The notes beneath the pieces are model-generated. The model had not been told where the DNA came from and did not search any database. It saw only the letters and a list, made by a program, of their open reading frames with translations. Below are positions 16,262 through 24,567 of a stretch of 64,000 nt of DNA, one piece after another. The stretch covers positions 186,001 to 250,000 of the forward strand of contig NZ_STFF01000002.1 in assembly GCF_004834005.1 (NCBI RefSeq). Reading direction: 5' to 3'. Source of the DNA: Niastella caeni. GTDB lineage: Bacteria > Bacteroidota > Bacteroidia > Chitinophagales > Chitinophagaceae. Made by a program: the position numbers and the translations under genes. Each line of letters opens with the position of its first letter. Within the stretch, counting starts at the first letter, position 1.

Positions 16262-17551
16262 ATGATCGTAACAATTCAACCATCTGAAATAAAAGGGACC
16301 ATACAGGCGCCAGCATCAAAAAGCTCTATGCAAAGAGGTTGTGCAGCGGCTTTATTGTACCTGGGAACTACCATTATTCGCAATCCCGGCCATTCGAACG
16401 ACGATAAGGCAGCCCTGGGCGTTATAAAAGACCTGGGCGCCAAAGTGGAAACCCTGGCAGACGGTTCTTTACAAATAACCGGCGGTGGCGTTAATCCCGA
16501 AAGCGGTGCGGTAAGCTGCGGCGAAAGTGGTTTAGGCATCCGCATGTTTACTCCCATTGTATCGATGAGCAACAAGCGCATTACCATCAATGGCGAGGGC
16601 AGCCTGGTAACACGGCCTATGGATTTCTTTGATGAAGTATTACCTCAACTGGGTGTTGAGATCGTTTCACGCGAAGGCAAACTGCCTTTGCAGGTGAAAG
16701 GACCACTGCAACCCAAAAATATAACCATCGACGGATCGCTGAGCTCACAATTCCTCACCGGTTTGTTAATGGCATACGCCGCGTCGAATGCAAAAGGTGT
16801 AACCATTACGGTAGATAACCTGAAAAGCAAGCCATACATCGATCTTACTTTAGCCGTAATGAAACAGTTTGGCTGGCAGGTTGAGAACCGCAATTATGAG
16901 CAGTTCCATTTTTCAGGAACCACAAACCACAAACCACAAACTATAAATTATACGGTTGAAGGCGACTGGAGCGGAGCGGCCTTCTTACTGGTAACCGGCG
17001 CCATTGCAGGCGATATAACCGTAAAAGGGTTGGATGTACAATCGACCCAGGCCGACCGCGCTGTATTGCAGGCTTTACAGGCTTGCGGCGCCAGGCTGTC
17101 TATTCAGGCCGAACAAATAGAGATTGGACCAGGAGCATTGAAAGCATTTCAATTTGATGCTACGGAATGTCCTGATCTTTTTCCGCCACTGGTGGCACTG
17201 GCTTCTTATTGCAAAGGCACTACTGTAATAGAAGGAGCAGGCCGGCTTACCCATAAAGAAAGCAATCGCGCACTTACCCTGCAGGAAGAGTTTGGAAAGA
17301 TGGGCGTTGAAATAGAATTGCAGGATGACCTGATGTTGATCAAAGGTGGTAATGGATTAAAAGGCGCTGCGGTACATTCGCATCACGATCATCGTATTGC
17401 CATGGCTTGTGCTGTTGCAGCATTAAAAGCTACCGGTGAAACCGTGATCAGCGAAGCCCACGCGATCAATAAATCGTACCCTGATTTTTATGAGCATATT
17501 CAGTCGTTAGGCGCGGTAGTACAAAAACAATTTGAAAATGAGCCAATTTGA
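16262..17551 (+). CDS. aroA: 5-enolpyruvylshikimate-3-phosphate synthase
   Basis: 429 residues from ATG 16262; the frame opens at 16229, but those codons are the repeat arm. It transfers enolpyruvate from PEP to shikimate 3-phosphate. ASKSSMQR at 18-25 (the usual ASKSxxxR), CGESGLGIRM near 86-95, SSQFLTGLLM at 151-160, and HDHRIAMA plus KSYPDF near the C-terminus are all present. Residues about 219-231 (TTNHKPQTIN), just before the VEGD strand, are encoded by a word array (16919-16950) of intergenic type. The last residues QFENEPI and the stop come from the following repeat. Confidence 0.95.
   Translation: MIVTIQPSEIKGTIQAPASKSSMQRGCAAALLYLGTTIIRNPGHSNDDKAALGVIKDLGAKVETLADGSLQITGGGVNPESGAVSCGESGLGIRMFTPIVSMSNKRITINGEGSLVTRPMDFFDEVLPQLGVEIVSREGKLPLQVKGPLQPKNITIDGSLSSQFLTGLLMAYAASNAKGVTITVDNLKSKPYIDLTLAVMKQFGWQVENRNYEQFHFSGTTNHKPQTINYTVEGDWSGAAFLLVTGAIAGDITVKGLDVQSTQADRAVLQALQACGARLSIQAEQIEIGPGALKAFQFDATECPDLFPPLVALASYCKGTTVIEGAGRLTHKESNRALTLQEEFGKMGVEIELQDDLMLIKGGNGLKGAAVHSHHDHRIAMACAVAALKATGETVISEAHAINKSYPDFYEHIQSLGAVVQKQFENEPI
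16919..16950 (+). repeat. In-frame word array inside aroA
   Basis: ACCACAAACCACAAACC-type units (three ACCACAA copies, then ACTATAAATTAT). The words match the right arm of the intergenic repeat at 32692-32800 (ataaactataaacc). The array keeps the frame and falls in a loop that varies among AroA proteins. Confidence 0.65.
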
Positions 17552-17625
17552 AAATTTGAAAATGGAATACAATAACGGCTGATAAAAGCATTTTCAAATT
17601 AACTAATTTTCAAATTTTCAAATTC
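17528..17625. repeat. Inverted word-repeat (TTTGAAAA words), aro copy 4
   Basis: Left arm 17528-17564, right arm 17589-17625, spacer GAATACAATAACGGCTGATA plus AAAG. The aroA stop (17549-17551) lies inside the left arm and aroC starts 10 bp after the right arm. Confidence 0.8.
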
Positions 17626-17635
17626 TTCAACAGCA

Positions 17636-18628
17636 ATGAACAGTTTCGGTCGCATATTCAAAATAACAATTTTTGGTGAATCGCATGGTGAAAGCGTAGG
17701 CTTGAATATTGATGGTTGCCCGGCCGGTTTGCCATTAACGGTAGAAGATTTCCTGGTAGATATTGAACGTCGCAAAGGCGGCACCCAAAAAGGTACCACG
17801 CCGCGTAAAGAAGACGATCTGCCTATTTTTAAAAGCGGGTTGTTCAATAACAAAACAACCGGCGCTCCACTGACTATATTATTCGAAAATAAAAATACCC
17901 GCTCGGGCGATTATGAAAAGCAACGCGCTGTTCCGCGTCCGGGCCATGCCGACCTGGTAGCCCATCAAAAATTTGGTGGTCATGAAGACTTTCGCGGTGG
18001 CGGCCATTTCAGCGGCCGGTTAACCGTGTGCCTCGTAGCAGCCGGCGTAATTGCCAAAAAGTTATTAGGCAATGCTACCGTTACTGCCAACATCCTGGAA
18101 ATTGGCGGTGAAAAAGATCTCGAAAAAGGATTGCAAAATGCCATTGATGCAAAAGATTCCATCGGGGGTATTGTTGAATGCCGGGTATCCGGTTTACCAG
18201 CCGGTTTAGGCGAACCCTTTTTTGATTCAGTCGAATCATTGATCAGCCATGCTGTATTTGCAATACCCGCCATTCGCGGTATTGAATTCGGTACCGGCTT
18301 TGCCGCTGCCCGCATGTTTGGAGTAGACCACAACGATGCTATTGAAGATATGAATGGTAAAACACGCACGAACCATGCCGGCGGCATTGTTGGCGGTATT
18401 ACCAATGGTAATGAAATTGTTTTCCGCATTGCGGTAAAACCCACTTCTTCTACCCCCAAAGAACAACAAACGTTGAACTGGGAAACCGGCGCTATTGAAC
18501 CGTTCTCAGTAAAAGGCCGTCACGACCTGTGCATTGCGCTGAGGGTGCCGGTTGTGTTAGAAGCCGTAACCGCCATGGTGTTGGCCGACCTTTTGTTGCT
18601 GGAGCAACGCATTAAGCGCATTGCTTGA
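17636..18628 (+). CDS. aroC: Chorismate synthase
   Basis: 330 residues. It removes phosphate from EPSP to give chorismate and needs reduced FMN. GESHGESVG at 14-22 is the N-terminal signature, RPGHADL and GGGHFSGR with its conserved His follow, and the third signature appears as GRHDLCIALRVPVVLEA. It is shorter than the E. coli enzyme (361) but all signatures are intact. It ends the aro cluster; aroD/Q, aroE and aroK are not in this window. Confidence 0.95.
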   Translation: MNSFGRIFKITIFGESHGESVGLNIDGCPAGLPLTVEDFLVDIERRKGGTQKGTTPRKEDDLPIFKSGLFNNKTTGAPLTILFENKNTRSGDYEKQRAVPRPGHADLVAHQKFGGHEDFRGGGHFSGRLTVCLVAAGVIAKKLLGNATVTANILEIGGEKDLEKGLQNAIDAKDSIGGIVECRVSGLPAGLGEPFFDSVESLISHAVFAIPAIRGIEFGTGFAAARMFGVDHNDAIEDMNGKTRTNHAGGIVGGITNGNEIVFRIAVKPTSSTPKEQQTLNWETGAIEPFSVKGRHDLCIALRVPVVLEAVTAMVLADLLLLEQRIKRIA

Positions 18629-18728
18629 TGGTTTGATTGTTTTATACCCGATGTTAAGACATTCAACAAATAATCGATCAGTTCGAAGAGTCAAGGGCCC
18701 GGCCATCAAACCAGTCAGCCATCAAACC
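18627..18728. repeat. Inverted word-repeat (GATGGTTTGA words)
   Basis: GATGGTTTGATTG (18627-18639, overlapping the aroC stop) faces CCATCAAACC copies at 18701-18728. The spacer is about 60 nt. Confidence 0.55.
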
Positions 18729-18737
18729 TTCTGATAC

Positions 18738-19040
18738 ATGCATCAATTTCTCATCAACGCTTCCATCCAAATAATTCCTATCGTATTGGATAAACATCCG
18801 TACCAATGGGTGGATGAGGCTATTGCCATCATCCAACAATCGGGTGTTAAGTATGAGGTCGGTCCGTTTGCTACCGTGCTGGAAGGAACATATAATGAGG
18901 TGATGCAGGTAATTCACCAGGTGAATGAGTTTTTATACGAAAAGGGGTGCGCCGAATGGGTAACGAATTGTCAGATCCAGATCAGAAGTGCGGGCCACAT
19001 CACCGCCAGCGTGAAAACGGAGAAGTTCAATAGGCAATAG
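18738..19040 (+). CDS. MTH1187/YqgV family thiamine-binding protein
   Basis: 100 residues of the UPF0045 family with a ferredoxin-like fold: NASIQIIPI, then ...Y.WVDEAIAIIQQSGVKYEVGPFATVLEG, then NEVMQVIHQVNEFLYEKGC. This family binds thiamine or hydroxymethylpyrimidine in its known members. No TPP riboswitch and no thiamine genes are visible nearby, so its role here is uncertain. It follows aroC by 109 bp. Confidence 0.88.
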   Translation: MHQFLINASIQIIPIVLDKHPYQWVDEAIAIIQQSGVKYEVGPFATVLEGTYNEVMQVIHQVNEFLYEKGCAEWVTNCQIQIRSAGHITASVKTEKFNRQ

Positions 19041-19112
19041 GCAATATACAATAAGCAAGGTCTATAAGTTCGGTCGTTTCATTAATCGGCAACATTTGCC
19101 AATTGCCAATTA
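19028..19112. repeat. Inverted word-repeat (GGCAAT words), second locus
   Basis: Left arm 19028-19059 (caataggcaataggcaat, caataagcaa). Right arm 19093-19112 (ttgccaattgccaatt). It sits between two convergent genes and overlaps both stop regions. The words are shared with 7349-7471. Confidence 0.65.
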
Positions 19113-19832
19113 CAGGTTTAGTTCTTTAAACGAAAGATCCAATACTTCATAGTTTCTATCATTGGTCCAATAAAAATGCCACCACTCAGTTTCCAACTTA
19201 TTAAAACCATGTTTCTCCATTGTTTCTAATAACAGTTTCCTGTTCTTCAATACAGCCGGCGGTAAATTGGTAAAACCATGATGGGCCGTATCGCTGAAAT
19301 TGTCGAACCCCGTTCCCATATCCAGCTCGCGATTGTTTTTCAATTCAATTAGAGTTACATCCACTGCCAATCCGCGATTATGCCCCGATCCTTTACCAGG
19401 ATTGGCCACATATTTTTCATCTTTGATCAGTTCCCAAAAGCTTACGGTAACACTATAAGGACGATACGCATCAAATATCTTTAATCCATATCCCTGGTTG
19501 TTCAGATCTTTTTGAACGGCGGCCAATGCCCGGGCAGCTGGCAGGCGCAAAAAGGTATGGCGGGTAGCCGGAACATACATTTGTGAGTGGGTAAAATTGT
19601 TAGTTGTACCATATCGCAAATCGTACACAAGGCCCGGTATCAATTTTAGCAATTCTACCATTTTTTTGGCAGAATCATTGCGTATAGATACCTGATATTC
19701 AGCTGATTTGTTAATTACTGGCACCCCATATTTGCTAACGACCGTTTCCTGGGCCGTAGCCATGTTATCGTGGAAAAAAAACACAATAGCCATTACGGAA
19801 ATACAACGGTGAAGCACTATTTTGTATAACAT
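19110..19832 (-). CDS. D-alanyl-D-alanine dipeptidase, VanX/DdpX type (M15D)
   Basis: 240 residues with an N-terminal export signal (about 8-28). The M15 zinc site is complete: SGHNRGLAVD at 149-158 gives His151 and Asp158, and EWWH at 216-219 gives the catalytic Glu216 and zinc ligand His219. DAYRPYS at 121-127 is the substrate-site motif. It hydrolyses D-Ala-D-Ala in the periplasm. No vanH/vanA ligase genes are nearby, so a role in wall recycling is more likely than glycopeptide resistance. Confidence 0.92.
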   Translation of the reverse strand: MLYKIVLHRCISVMAIVFFFHDNMATAQETVVSKYGVPVINKSAEYQVSIRNDSAKKMVELLKLIPGLVYDLRYGTTNNFTHSQMYVPATRHTFLRLPAARALAAVQKDLNNQGYGLKIFDAYRPYSVTVSFWELIKDEKYVANPGKGSGHNRGLAVDVTLIELKNNRELDMGTGFDNFSDTAHHGFTNLPPAVLKNRKLLLETMEKHGFNKLETEWWHFYWTNDRNYEVLDLSFKELNL

Positions 19833-19906
19833 TGTAACCGGTTTAAAGGCAGGTTAGTAAGTGAAAAGATACAAACTTTTATTCCGGATAACCAGGAGCA
19901 ATCAAC

Positions 19907-21604
19907 ATGAAAAAATGTATTAATTCGGGCCTTTTTTGGAGCCTGCTAATAGTAGCAATAAGTTGTCTCGCCTGCCACGGACGCAGTAAACCGTCAGTTA
20001 AGCCACCTGAGAAACCTAAAGAAAAAGATATTGTAGAACAGCCGGAGGCGCTGAATGTACGCATCGGGCGAAATCTTCAATCGGCGCTCGAATTTATTCT
20101 GGCCAGCGGTGGCGTTTTGAACGATTCCATCGATCTGGCCAAAGACTCCCTCGTTAATGACATCTATAAAAAAAGGGATTATCAACCGGTATGGTGCAGC
20201 CAGGAAAAATGGTTGCCGCTGAGCGATTCCCTGTTCGAGTTTCTCGGACATGCCAAGGAATACGGCCTGTTTCCGGCTGATTATCATTATCGTATACTAA
20301 AAAACATCCGCACCCAAACGGAAGATACCCTGGGGCAGAAGGATGCAGCATTATGGTCGCGTGGGGAACTGTTGCTGACCGACGCTTTTTTCAGAATGTG
20401 CTATGACCTGCGCAGAGGCCGGCTGCCGTACGATAGTGTTACGTTGCGGAAAGACACCATGACCACGCGCTCGTTTTTGAACCTTTTCGACACCTTACAG
20501 CAGGCTGGGGATGTGGCTGGTTTAATGCATGCGCTTGAACCAAAGCATCCGGCCTATGACTCGTTAAAAAGCGGGTTGAAAACCCTGCTGAAATCAATGG
20601 AACCACTTAAGTCTTACACATATATTCCTTATCCTGCCTATAATTCAGCAGAGTACTATAACAATGTGAAGCGAAGGCTGTTTGAAGAAGGGCTGCTCAA
20701 TTCGCCTTTCGATTACCTGGATACCACCGCAATGAAGCTAGCCATCGGCAGGTACCAGAGAACAAAGGGACTACCGGAAACGGGGAAACTGAACGCCACC
20801 ACGGTGAACAGTTTGAACAATACGGGTTGGGAGAAATTCAAACGTATTGCCATTACGCTTGATCGCTACAAGCTCTTACCAGATTCAATGCCAGCTACTT
20901 ATATCTGGGTTAACATCCCGGCTTTTAATATGCGGATAGTTGATTCAGGTACTGTGGTCATGGAATCGAACGTTATTGTAGGGCAACCTAAAACGAGGAC
21001 CCCGTTGCTGACATCGAATGTGTCGAATTTCATTACGTATCCGCAATGGACGGTGCCATTTAGTATCATTTTTAGTGAAATGATGCCTAAGATTTTAGTT
21101 AGCAGGGATTATCTGAAGAAGCAGAACCTGATGGTGGTAGACAAGAATGATAGCGTAATGAACCCGGATAGCCTGAAATGGAAAAAATTTAACAAAGATA
21201 ATTTCCCCTACCTGATCAAGCAGAGGCAAGGGGATGACAATTCGCTGGGGGTATTGAAATTCAATTTCGCGAACAGATACAGCGTTTATTTGCACGACAC
21301 GAACGCCCGGTGGCTGTTTTCAAAGGAGAACCGGGCATTAAGCCATGGCTGCGTTCGGGTGAAGGATTTTATGAAATTGGCCGATTTTTTGGTGCGTAAT
21401 GACACCCTGCGCTTTCCGCCCGATACCCTGCGGAGTTGGATCTCAAGAAGGGAAAAGCATGTGGTGTCGGGGTTTCCGAAAGTGCCCATTTTCATTCGGT
21501 ATTTTACCTGTGAGGCAAAGAACGGAAGTATTAAGATTTATAATGATGTATACGGGGAAGACCGGGTGTTAAGTCAACGGTACTTTGATAACAAGACCCT
21601 ATAA
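19907..21604 (+). CDS. L,D-transpeptidase, YcbB-type lipoprotein
   Basis: 565 residues. The N-terminus ends in LACHGR, a lipobox-like site, so it is probably a lipoprotein. Domains in order: a scaffold domain (about 60-240), a PG_binding_1 domain near 255-290 (AIGRYQRTKGLPETGKLN), and a YkuD catalytic domain from about 330. The catalytic motif is SHGCVRV with Cys482. It forms 3-3 crosslinks in peptidoglycan. It diverges from the dipeptidase gene and lies 13 bp before rlpA, so three cell-wall genes sit together. Confidence 0.94.
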   Translation: MKKCINSGLFWSLLIVAISCLACHGRSKPSVKPPEKPKEKDIVEQPEALNVRIGRNLQSALEFILASGGVLNDSIDLAKDSLVNDIYKKRDYQPVWCSQEKWLPLSDSLFEFLGHAKEYGLFPADYHYRILKNIRTQTEDTLGQKDAALWSRGELLLTDAFFRMCYDLRRGRLPYDSVTLRKDTMTTRSFLNLFDTLQQAGDVAGLMHALEPKHPAYDSLKSGLKTLLKSMEPLKSYTYIPYPAYNSAEYYNNVKRRLFEEGLLNSPFDYLDTTAMKLAIGRYQRTKGLPETGKLNATTVNSLNNTGWEKFKRIAITLDRYKLLPDSMPATYIWVNIPAFNMRIVDSGTVVMESNVIVGQPKTRTPLLTSNVSNFITYPQWTVPFSIIFSEMMPKILVSRDYLKKQNLMVVDKNDSVMNPDSLKWKKFNKDNFPYLIKQRQGDDNSLGVLKFNFANRYSVYLHDTNARWLFSKENRALSHGCVRVKDFMKLADFLVRNDTLRFPPDTLRSWISRREKHVVSGFPKVPIFIRYFTCEAKNGSIKIYNDVYGEDRVLSQRYFDNKTL

Positions 21605-21617
21605 TAAATTCTATACT

Positions 21618-22055
21618 ATGAAAAAGTTGTTGGTTTTATCAGTCCTGATAGGTGCTTTTTTTGCGTCTGTGGCGCAGAAAAAAATGGACAGTGTAGCATT
21701 GAACAAAAAAAGGAATGTGCCTGTAACTCAATTTGGTGTGGCTAGTTTTTACGCCGATAAATTTGAAGGCCGGCCTACCTGTACCGACGAAATATTCACC
21801 CAGAAGAAATTAACCGCCGCTTGTAATACGCTCCCGCTCAATTGCTGGATAAAAGTTACCAATCTCCGGAACAATAAATCGGTGTATGTAAGGATCAACG
21901 ACCGGATGCACCCGTCGAATCCACGGCTTATTGATATGAGCAAATCCGCCGCTGTAGCCCTTGGGTATACCGGTCATGGTTTAACGAAGGTGAAAATTGA
22001 ATACCTGGGCAAAAAGAAACCGGAGGAACAAATGATAGCCGGCAACCTGAAATAA
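21618..22055 (+). CDS. RlpA-family septal ring lytic transglycosylase-like protein
   Basis: 145 residues from ATG 21618; the frame is open back to 21585, but that overlaps the L,D-transpeptidase gene and lacks a signal. Signal peptide MKKLLVLSVLIGAFFASVAQ. The double-psi beta-barrel domain covers most of the rest: GVASFYADKFEGRPTCTDE, CWIKVTNLRNNKSVYVRIND, and RLIDMSKSAAVALG. It carries no SPOR domain. RlpA proteins act on peptidoglycan strands at septa. It is probably cotranscribed with the upstream gene. Confidence 0.92.
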   Translation: MKKLLVLSVLIGAFFASVAQKKMDSVALNKKRNVPVTQFGVASFYADKFEGRPTCTDEIFTQKKLTAACNTLPLNCWIKVTNLRNNKSVYVRINDRMHPSNPRLIDMSKSAAVALGYTGHGLTKVKIEYLGKKKPEEQMIAGNLK

Positions 22056-22083
22056 TTAATTTCTCCAGTTTATAGACACCGGT

Positions 22084-22091
22084 TATTTTTG
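22084..22091 (+). promoter_or_regulatory. Candidate -7 box of the gene at 22122
   Basis: TATTTTTG fits TAnnTTTG, 30 bp before the ATG. I see no clear -33 TTTG at the right distance. Confidence 0.4.
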
Positions 22092-22121
22092 CTGGTTACG
22101 GGTTCCCAAACCTAACCGGTT

Positions 22122-22739
22122 ATGAAAAAAAATGTAGGATTTCTACTGGCCGTCCTGCCATTCTTGGCGCCTGCTTTTAGCCAGGACGATCATATACAGC
22201 GACCTACGTTGGGGATCTATTTCTTTTTTAATGATTTTAAAACCGCTGCGAATATTCGCGCTACTTCCCTGCAGGAAGTTTTACGCACTTCACAATTTGG
22301 CAAGCTGAAAGAAATGTCGCCCGGGCTGGCCTTGAATTACATGAACGGGTTGAGCAGGCATTTTGATTTCACCAGTACTTTAACCGGTAGTTTTTTAGAT
22401 TATATAGATCAGGATGGCGAATTTCTGGGACAGGACAATCTGTTGCTGGAAGGAGATGTGTCATTAAAGGGGAAACTGTTCTCGAACCGGTATTGGGTAA
22501 GTCCATTCTTCCAGATTGGGACCGGCATTTCAAAATTCAGGCAATATTGGGGAGCGTTTATTCCTGCAGGTACGGGCTTCCAGGTAAACCTGTTCAATGA
22601 AGCCTTCTTTATTTTTAATGCACAGTATCGTATTGCTGTTACCAGTACAGTCAGTAATCACTTCTTATACAGCATTGGCATTGCAGGGAATATTGGGCGG
22701 AAGAAAGAAAGTAATCGATCTGTGTTGCCGCAGGAATAA
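22122..22739 (+). CDS. Putative outer-membrane beta-barrel protein
   Basis: 205 residues. Signal peptide MKKNVGFLLAVLPFLAPAFSQ. The mature part has alternating aromatic strands (HFDFTSTLTGSFLDY, YWVSPFFQIGTGISKF, FFIFNAQYRIAVTS) and ends in an IGIAGNIG strand, a pattern of small outer-membrane barrels. I recognise no specific family. Function unknown. Confidence 0.65.
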   Translation: MKKNVGFLLAVLPFLAPAFSQDDHIQRPTLGIYFFFNDFKTAANIRATSLQEVLRTSQFGKLKEMSPGLALNYMNGLSRHFDFTSTLTGSFLDYIDQDGEFLGQDNLLLEGDVSLKGKLFSNRYWVSPFFQIGTGISKFRQYWGAFIPAGTGFQVNLFNEAFFIFNAQYRIAVTSTVSNHFLYSIGIAGNIGRKKESNRSVLPQE

Positions 22740-22743
22740 ATAA

Positions 22744-22836
22744 GAATGTCGAATATTGAATGTAGAATGTAGAAGTGAAGAAATATCGAATGCTGTAAGT
22801 GCTGCTCACTTCAACATTCGATATTCGTTATTCAAA
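22744..22836. repeat. Inverted word-repeat (GAATGTAGAATGT words)
   Basis: Left arm 22744-22780 (gtcgaatattgaatgtagaatgtagaagtgaag), right arm 22805-22836 (cacttcaacattcgatattcgttattc). It lies between convergent genes and could end both transcripts. Confidence 0.65.
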
Positions 22837-22839
22837 ATT

Positions 22840-23979
22840 TTAAAGAACTCCTTTAGTACTAGGTAAGTAATTTGATAAGGGATCGCGTTTCACCGCCATT
22901 CGAATAGCTTTTGCAAATGCTTTAAAGATGGCTTCTATTTTATGATGCTCATTATCGCCATGGCACTCGATGTTCAGGTTACAGCGAGCGGCATCTGAAA
23001 ACGATTTAAAGAAGTGAAAGAACATTTCAGTTGGCATTTCGCCTATACGTTCTCTTTTGAATTCCGCATTCCATACGATCCAGTTACGGCCGCCGAAATC
23101 GATCAGCACTTTGGCATCTGCTTCGTCCATGGGTAAGGCAAAACCGTACCGCTCCATACCACGCTTATCAGCAAGCGCTTTCGCAAACGCTTCTCCCAAT
23201 GCAATACCCGTATCCTCAATAGTGTGGTGTTCATCGATGTGCAGATCGCCATTGGCGCGAACAGTCAGGTCCATTTTACCATGCCGCGCAATTTGATCGA
23301 GCATATGATCAAAAAAACCAAGACCAGTATAGATGGCGCCTTTGCCGCTGCCATCTACATTCAGCTCTATCTTTATTTGCGTTTCGTTGGTATTACGTTC
23401 GTGAACCACTTTGCGCAATCCCAGCTTCAGGTATTCATAAATAATACTCCATAAAGTAGTTTCCAGTGCAATAATGGGACGCAGCTCTGCTACTTTATCT
23501 TTTATTTCGCCGGCGCCCAGGTCAGGATCATTGTTTAACCAGATGGCTTTACATCCTAAATTTTTGGCCAACTGTACATCGGTGATGCGATCGCCAATTA
23601 CATAACTGTTCGCGATGTCGTAAGCCGGGTTGTTCAGGTATTGCGTAAGCATGCCTGTGCCGGGTTTACGGGTGGGGGCATTGTCTTTGGGAAATGTTCT
23701 GTCGATGTGTACAGCACTGAAATGAATGCCTTCGCCTTCGAGGCTCTTCATCACTAAATTCTGCAGCGGCCAGAAGGTATCTTCAGGGAACGCGGCTGTG
23801 CCCAGCCCATCCTGGTTGGTAACCATTACAAGTTCATAATCGAGCTCGCGGGCGATCCGGCCCATGTATTCGAACATGTTCGGATAAAAAGTCAGCTTGT
23901 CAAAAGAATCTAACTGATAAGTGGGAGGGGCTTCGTTAATTAACGTTCCGTCGCGATCGATGAATAGAATGCGTTTCAA
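22840..23979 (-). CDS. hisB: Bifunctional histidinol-phosphatase / imidazoleglycerol-phosphate dehydratase
   Basis: 379 residues. The N-terminal HAD phosphatase (about 1-165) has DRDGT at 8-12 with the nucleophilic Asp, MVTNQDG, and [10 protein letters not shown]. The C-terminal dehydratase (about 190-379) has [25 protein letters not shown] and [14 protein letters not shown], which bind manganese through paired histidines. The two domains catalyse steps 9 and 7 of histidine synthesis. It starts 24 bp after the cytochrome c gene and stands apart from hisGDC. hisH, hisA, hisF and hisI are not in the window. Confidence 0.96.
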   Translation of the reverse strand: MKRILFIDRDGTLINEAPPTYQLDSFDKLTFYPNMFEYMGRIARELDYELVMVTNQDGLGTAAFPEDTFWPLQNLVMKSLEGEGIHFSAVHIDRTFPKDNAPTRKPGTGMLTQYLNNPAYDIANSYVIGDRITDVQLAKNLGCKAIWLNNDPDLGAGEIKDKVAELRPIIALETTLWSIIYEYLKLGLRKVVHERNTNETQIKIELNVDGSGKGAIYTGLGFFDHMLDQIARHGKMDLTVRANGDLHIDEHHTIEDTGIALGEAFAKALADKRGMERYGFALPMDEADAKVLIDFGGRNWIVWNAEFKRERIGEMPTEMFFHFFKSFSDAARCNLNIECHGDNEHHKIEAIFKAFAKAIRMAVKRDPLSNYLPSTKGVL

Positions 23980-24003
23980 AATGTTATTTTAAGAGTTCAA
24001 TTT

Positions 24004-24420
24004 TTATTTCAGTTTAGCCCGCAGGGCTTTTACTTCGGCTACTGTAACCATGCTGGCTTTATTGCCAAAGCTATTGCGAACGTAGGTTAAAACATCGGCA
24101 ATTTCCTGGTCGGTTAAAGTAGATTCCATTGGTGGCATGGGATTATGGAATTTATCACCGTCAATTTCAATTTCGCCTCCCTGTAATCCTTTCAAAATAA
24201 TTTTTGTCAGGGCCTTTTTATCACCCAGCACCCATTTGGTTTTTACCAGTGGCGGGTTCATGTTGGGTACACCGCTGCCATCGGGCTGATGACAGGCTAA
24301 ACAGGTTGCTTCATATACGGTTTTACCTCTTGCAATGGCAGCCTTTAAACCGGCTGGTTGTTGCATGGCAAAAGCGGAGGCGATGATGAAGATGATTGTA
24401 GCTGGAATTACTTTTTTCAT
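24004..24420 (-). CDS. Monohaem class I cytochrome c
   Basis: 138 residues with signal peptide MKKVIPATIIFIIASAFA. The haem motif is CLACH at 40-44, and the distal Met is probably in the PMPPMES stretch near 93-99. It is a periplasmic electron carrier. The gene upstream on the same strand encodes a PQQ-type dehydrogenase, for which it is a likely electron acceptor. It sits 24 bp before hisB. Confidence 0.92.
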   Translation of the reverse strand: MKKVIPATIIFIIASAFAMQQPAGLKAAIARGKTVYEATCLACHQPDGSGVPNMNPPLVKTKWVLGDKKALTKIILKGLQGGEIEIDGDKFHNPMPPMESTLTDQEIADVLTYVRNSFGNKASMVTVAEVKALRAKLK

Positions 24421-24450
24421 ATGAATTTTAACTGTGTTGGGTGATGTAGT

Positions 24451-24563
24451 TTACTGGTACCAGTTGCGGTTACCGGTTTCCGGCCTTGAATGTGGATCAC
24501 TCTCTTTGTAGCCGGGATCTCCGAATTTCGTACCTGGTAACCGGGTACGGGTAACTGGTAACT
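24451..24563. repeat. Inverted word-repeat (GGTTACC/GGTAACC words)
   Basis: Left arm 24451-24483 and right arm 24531-24563 with a spacer of about 47 nt. It fills the gap between the dehydrogenase stop and the cytochrome c start, so it is inside a probable transcription unit. Confidence 0.6.
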
Positions 24564-24567
24564 GACT

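Noticed and set aside
18629..18737. TPP riboswitch before the thiamine-binding protein
   Set aside because: No THI-box elements are visible; the gap holds only GATGGTTTGA inverted words.
19110..19832. Glycopeptide resistance locus
   Set aside because: VanX-type dipeptidases occur without vanHA; neighbours are general wall enzymes and no ligase or two-component genes are present.
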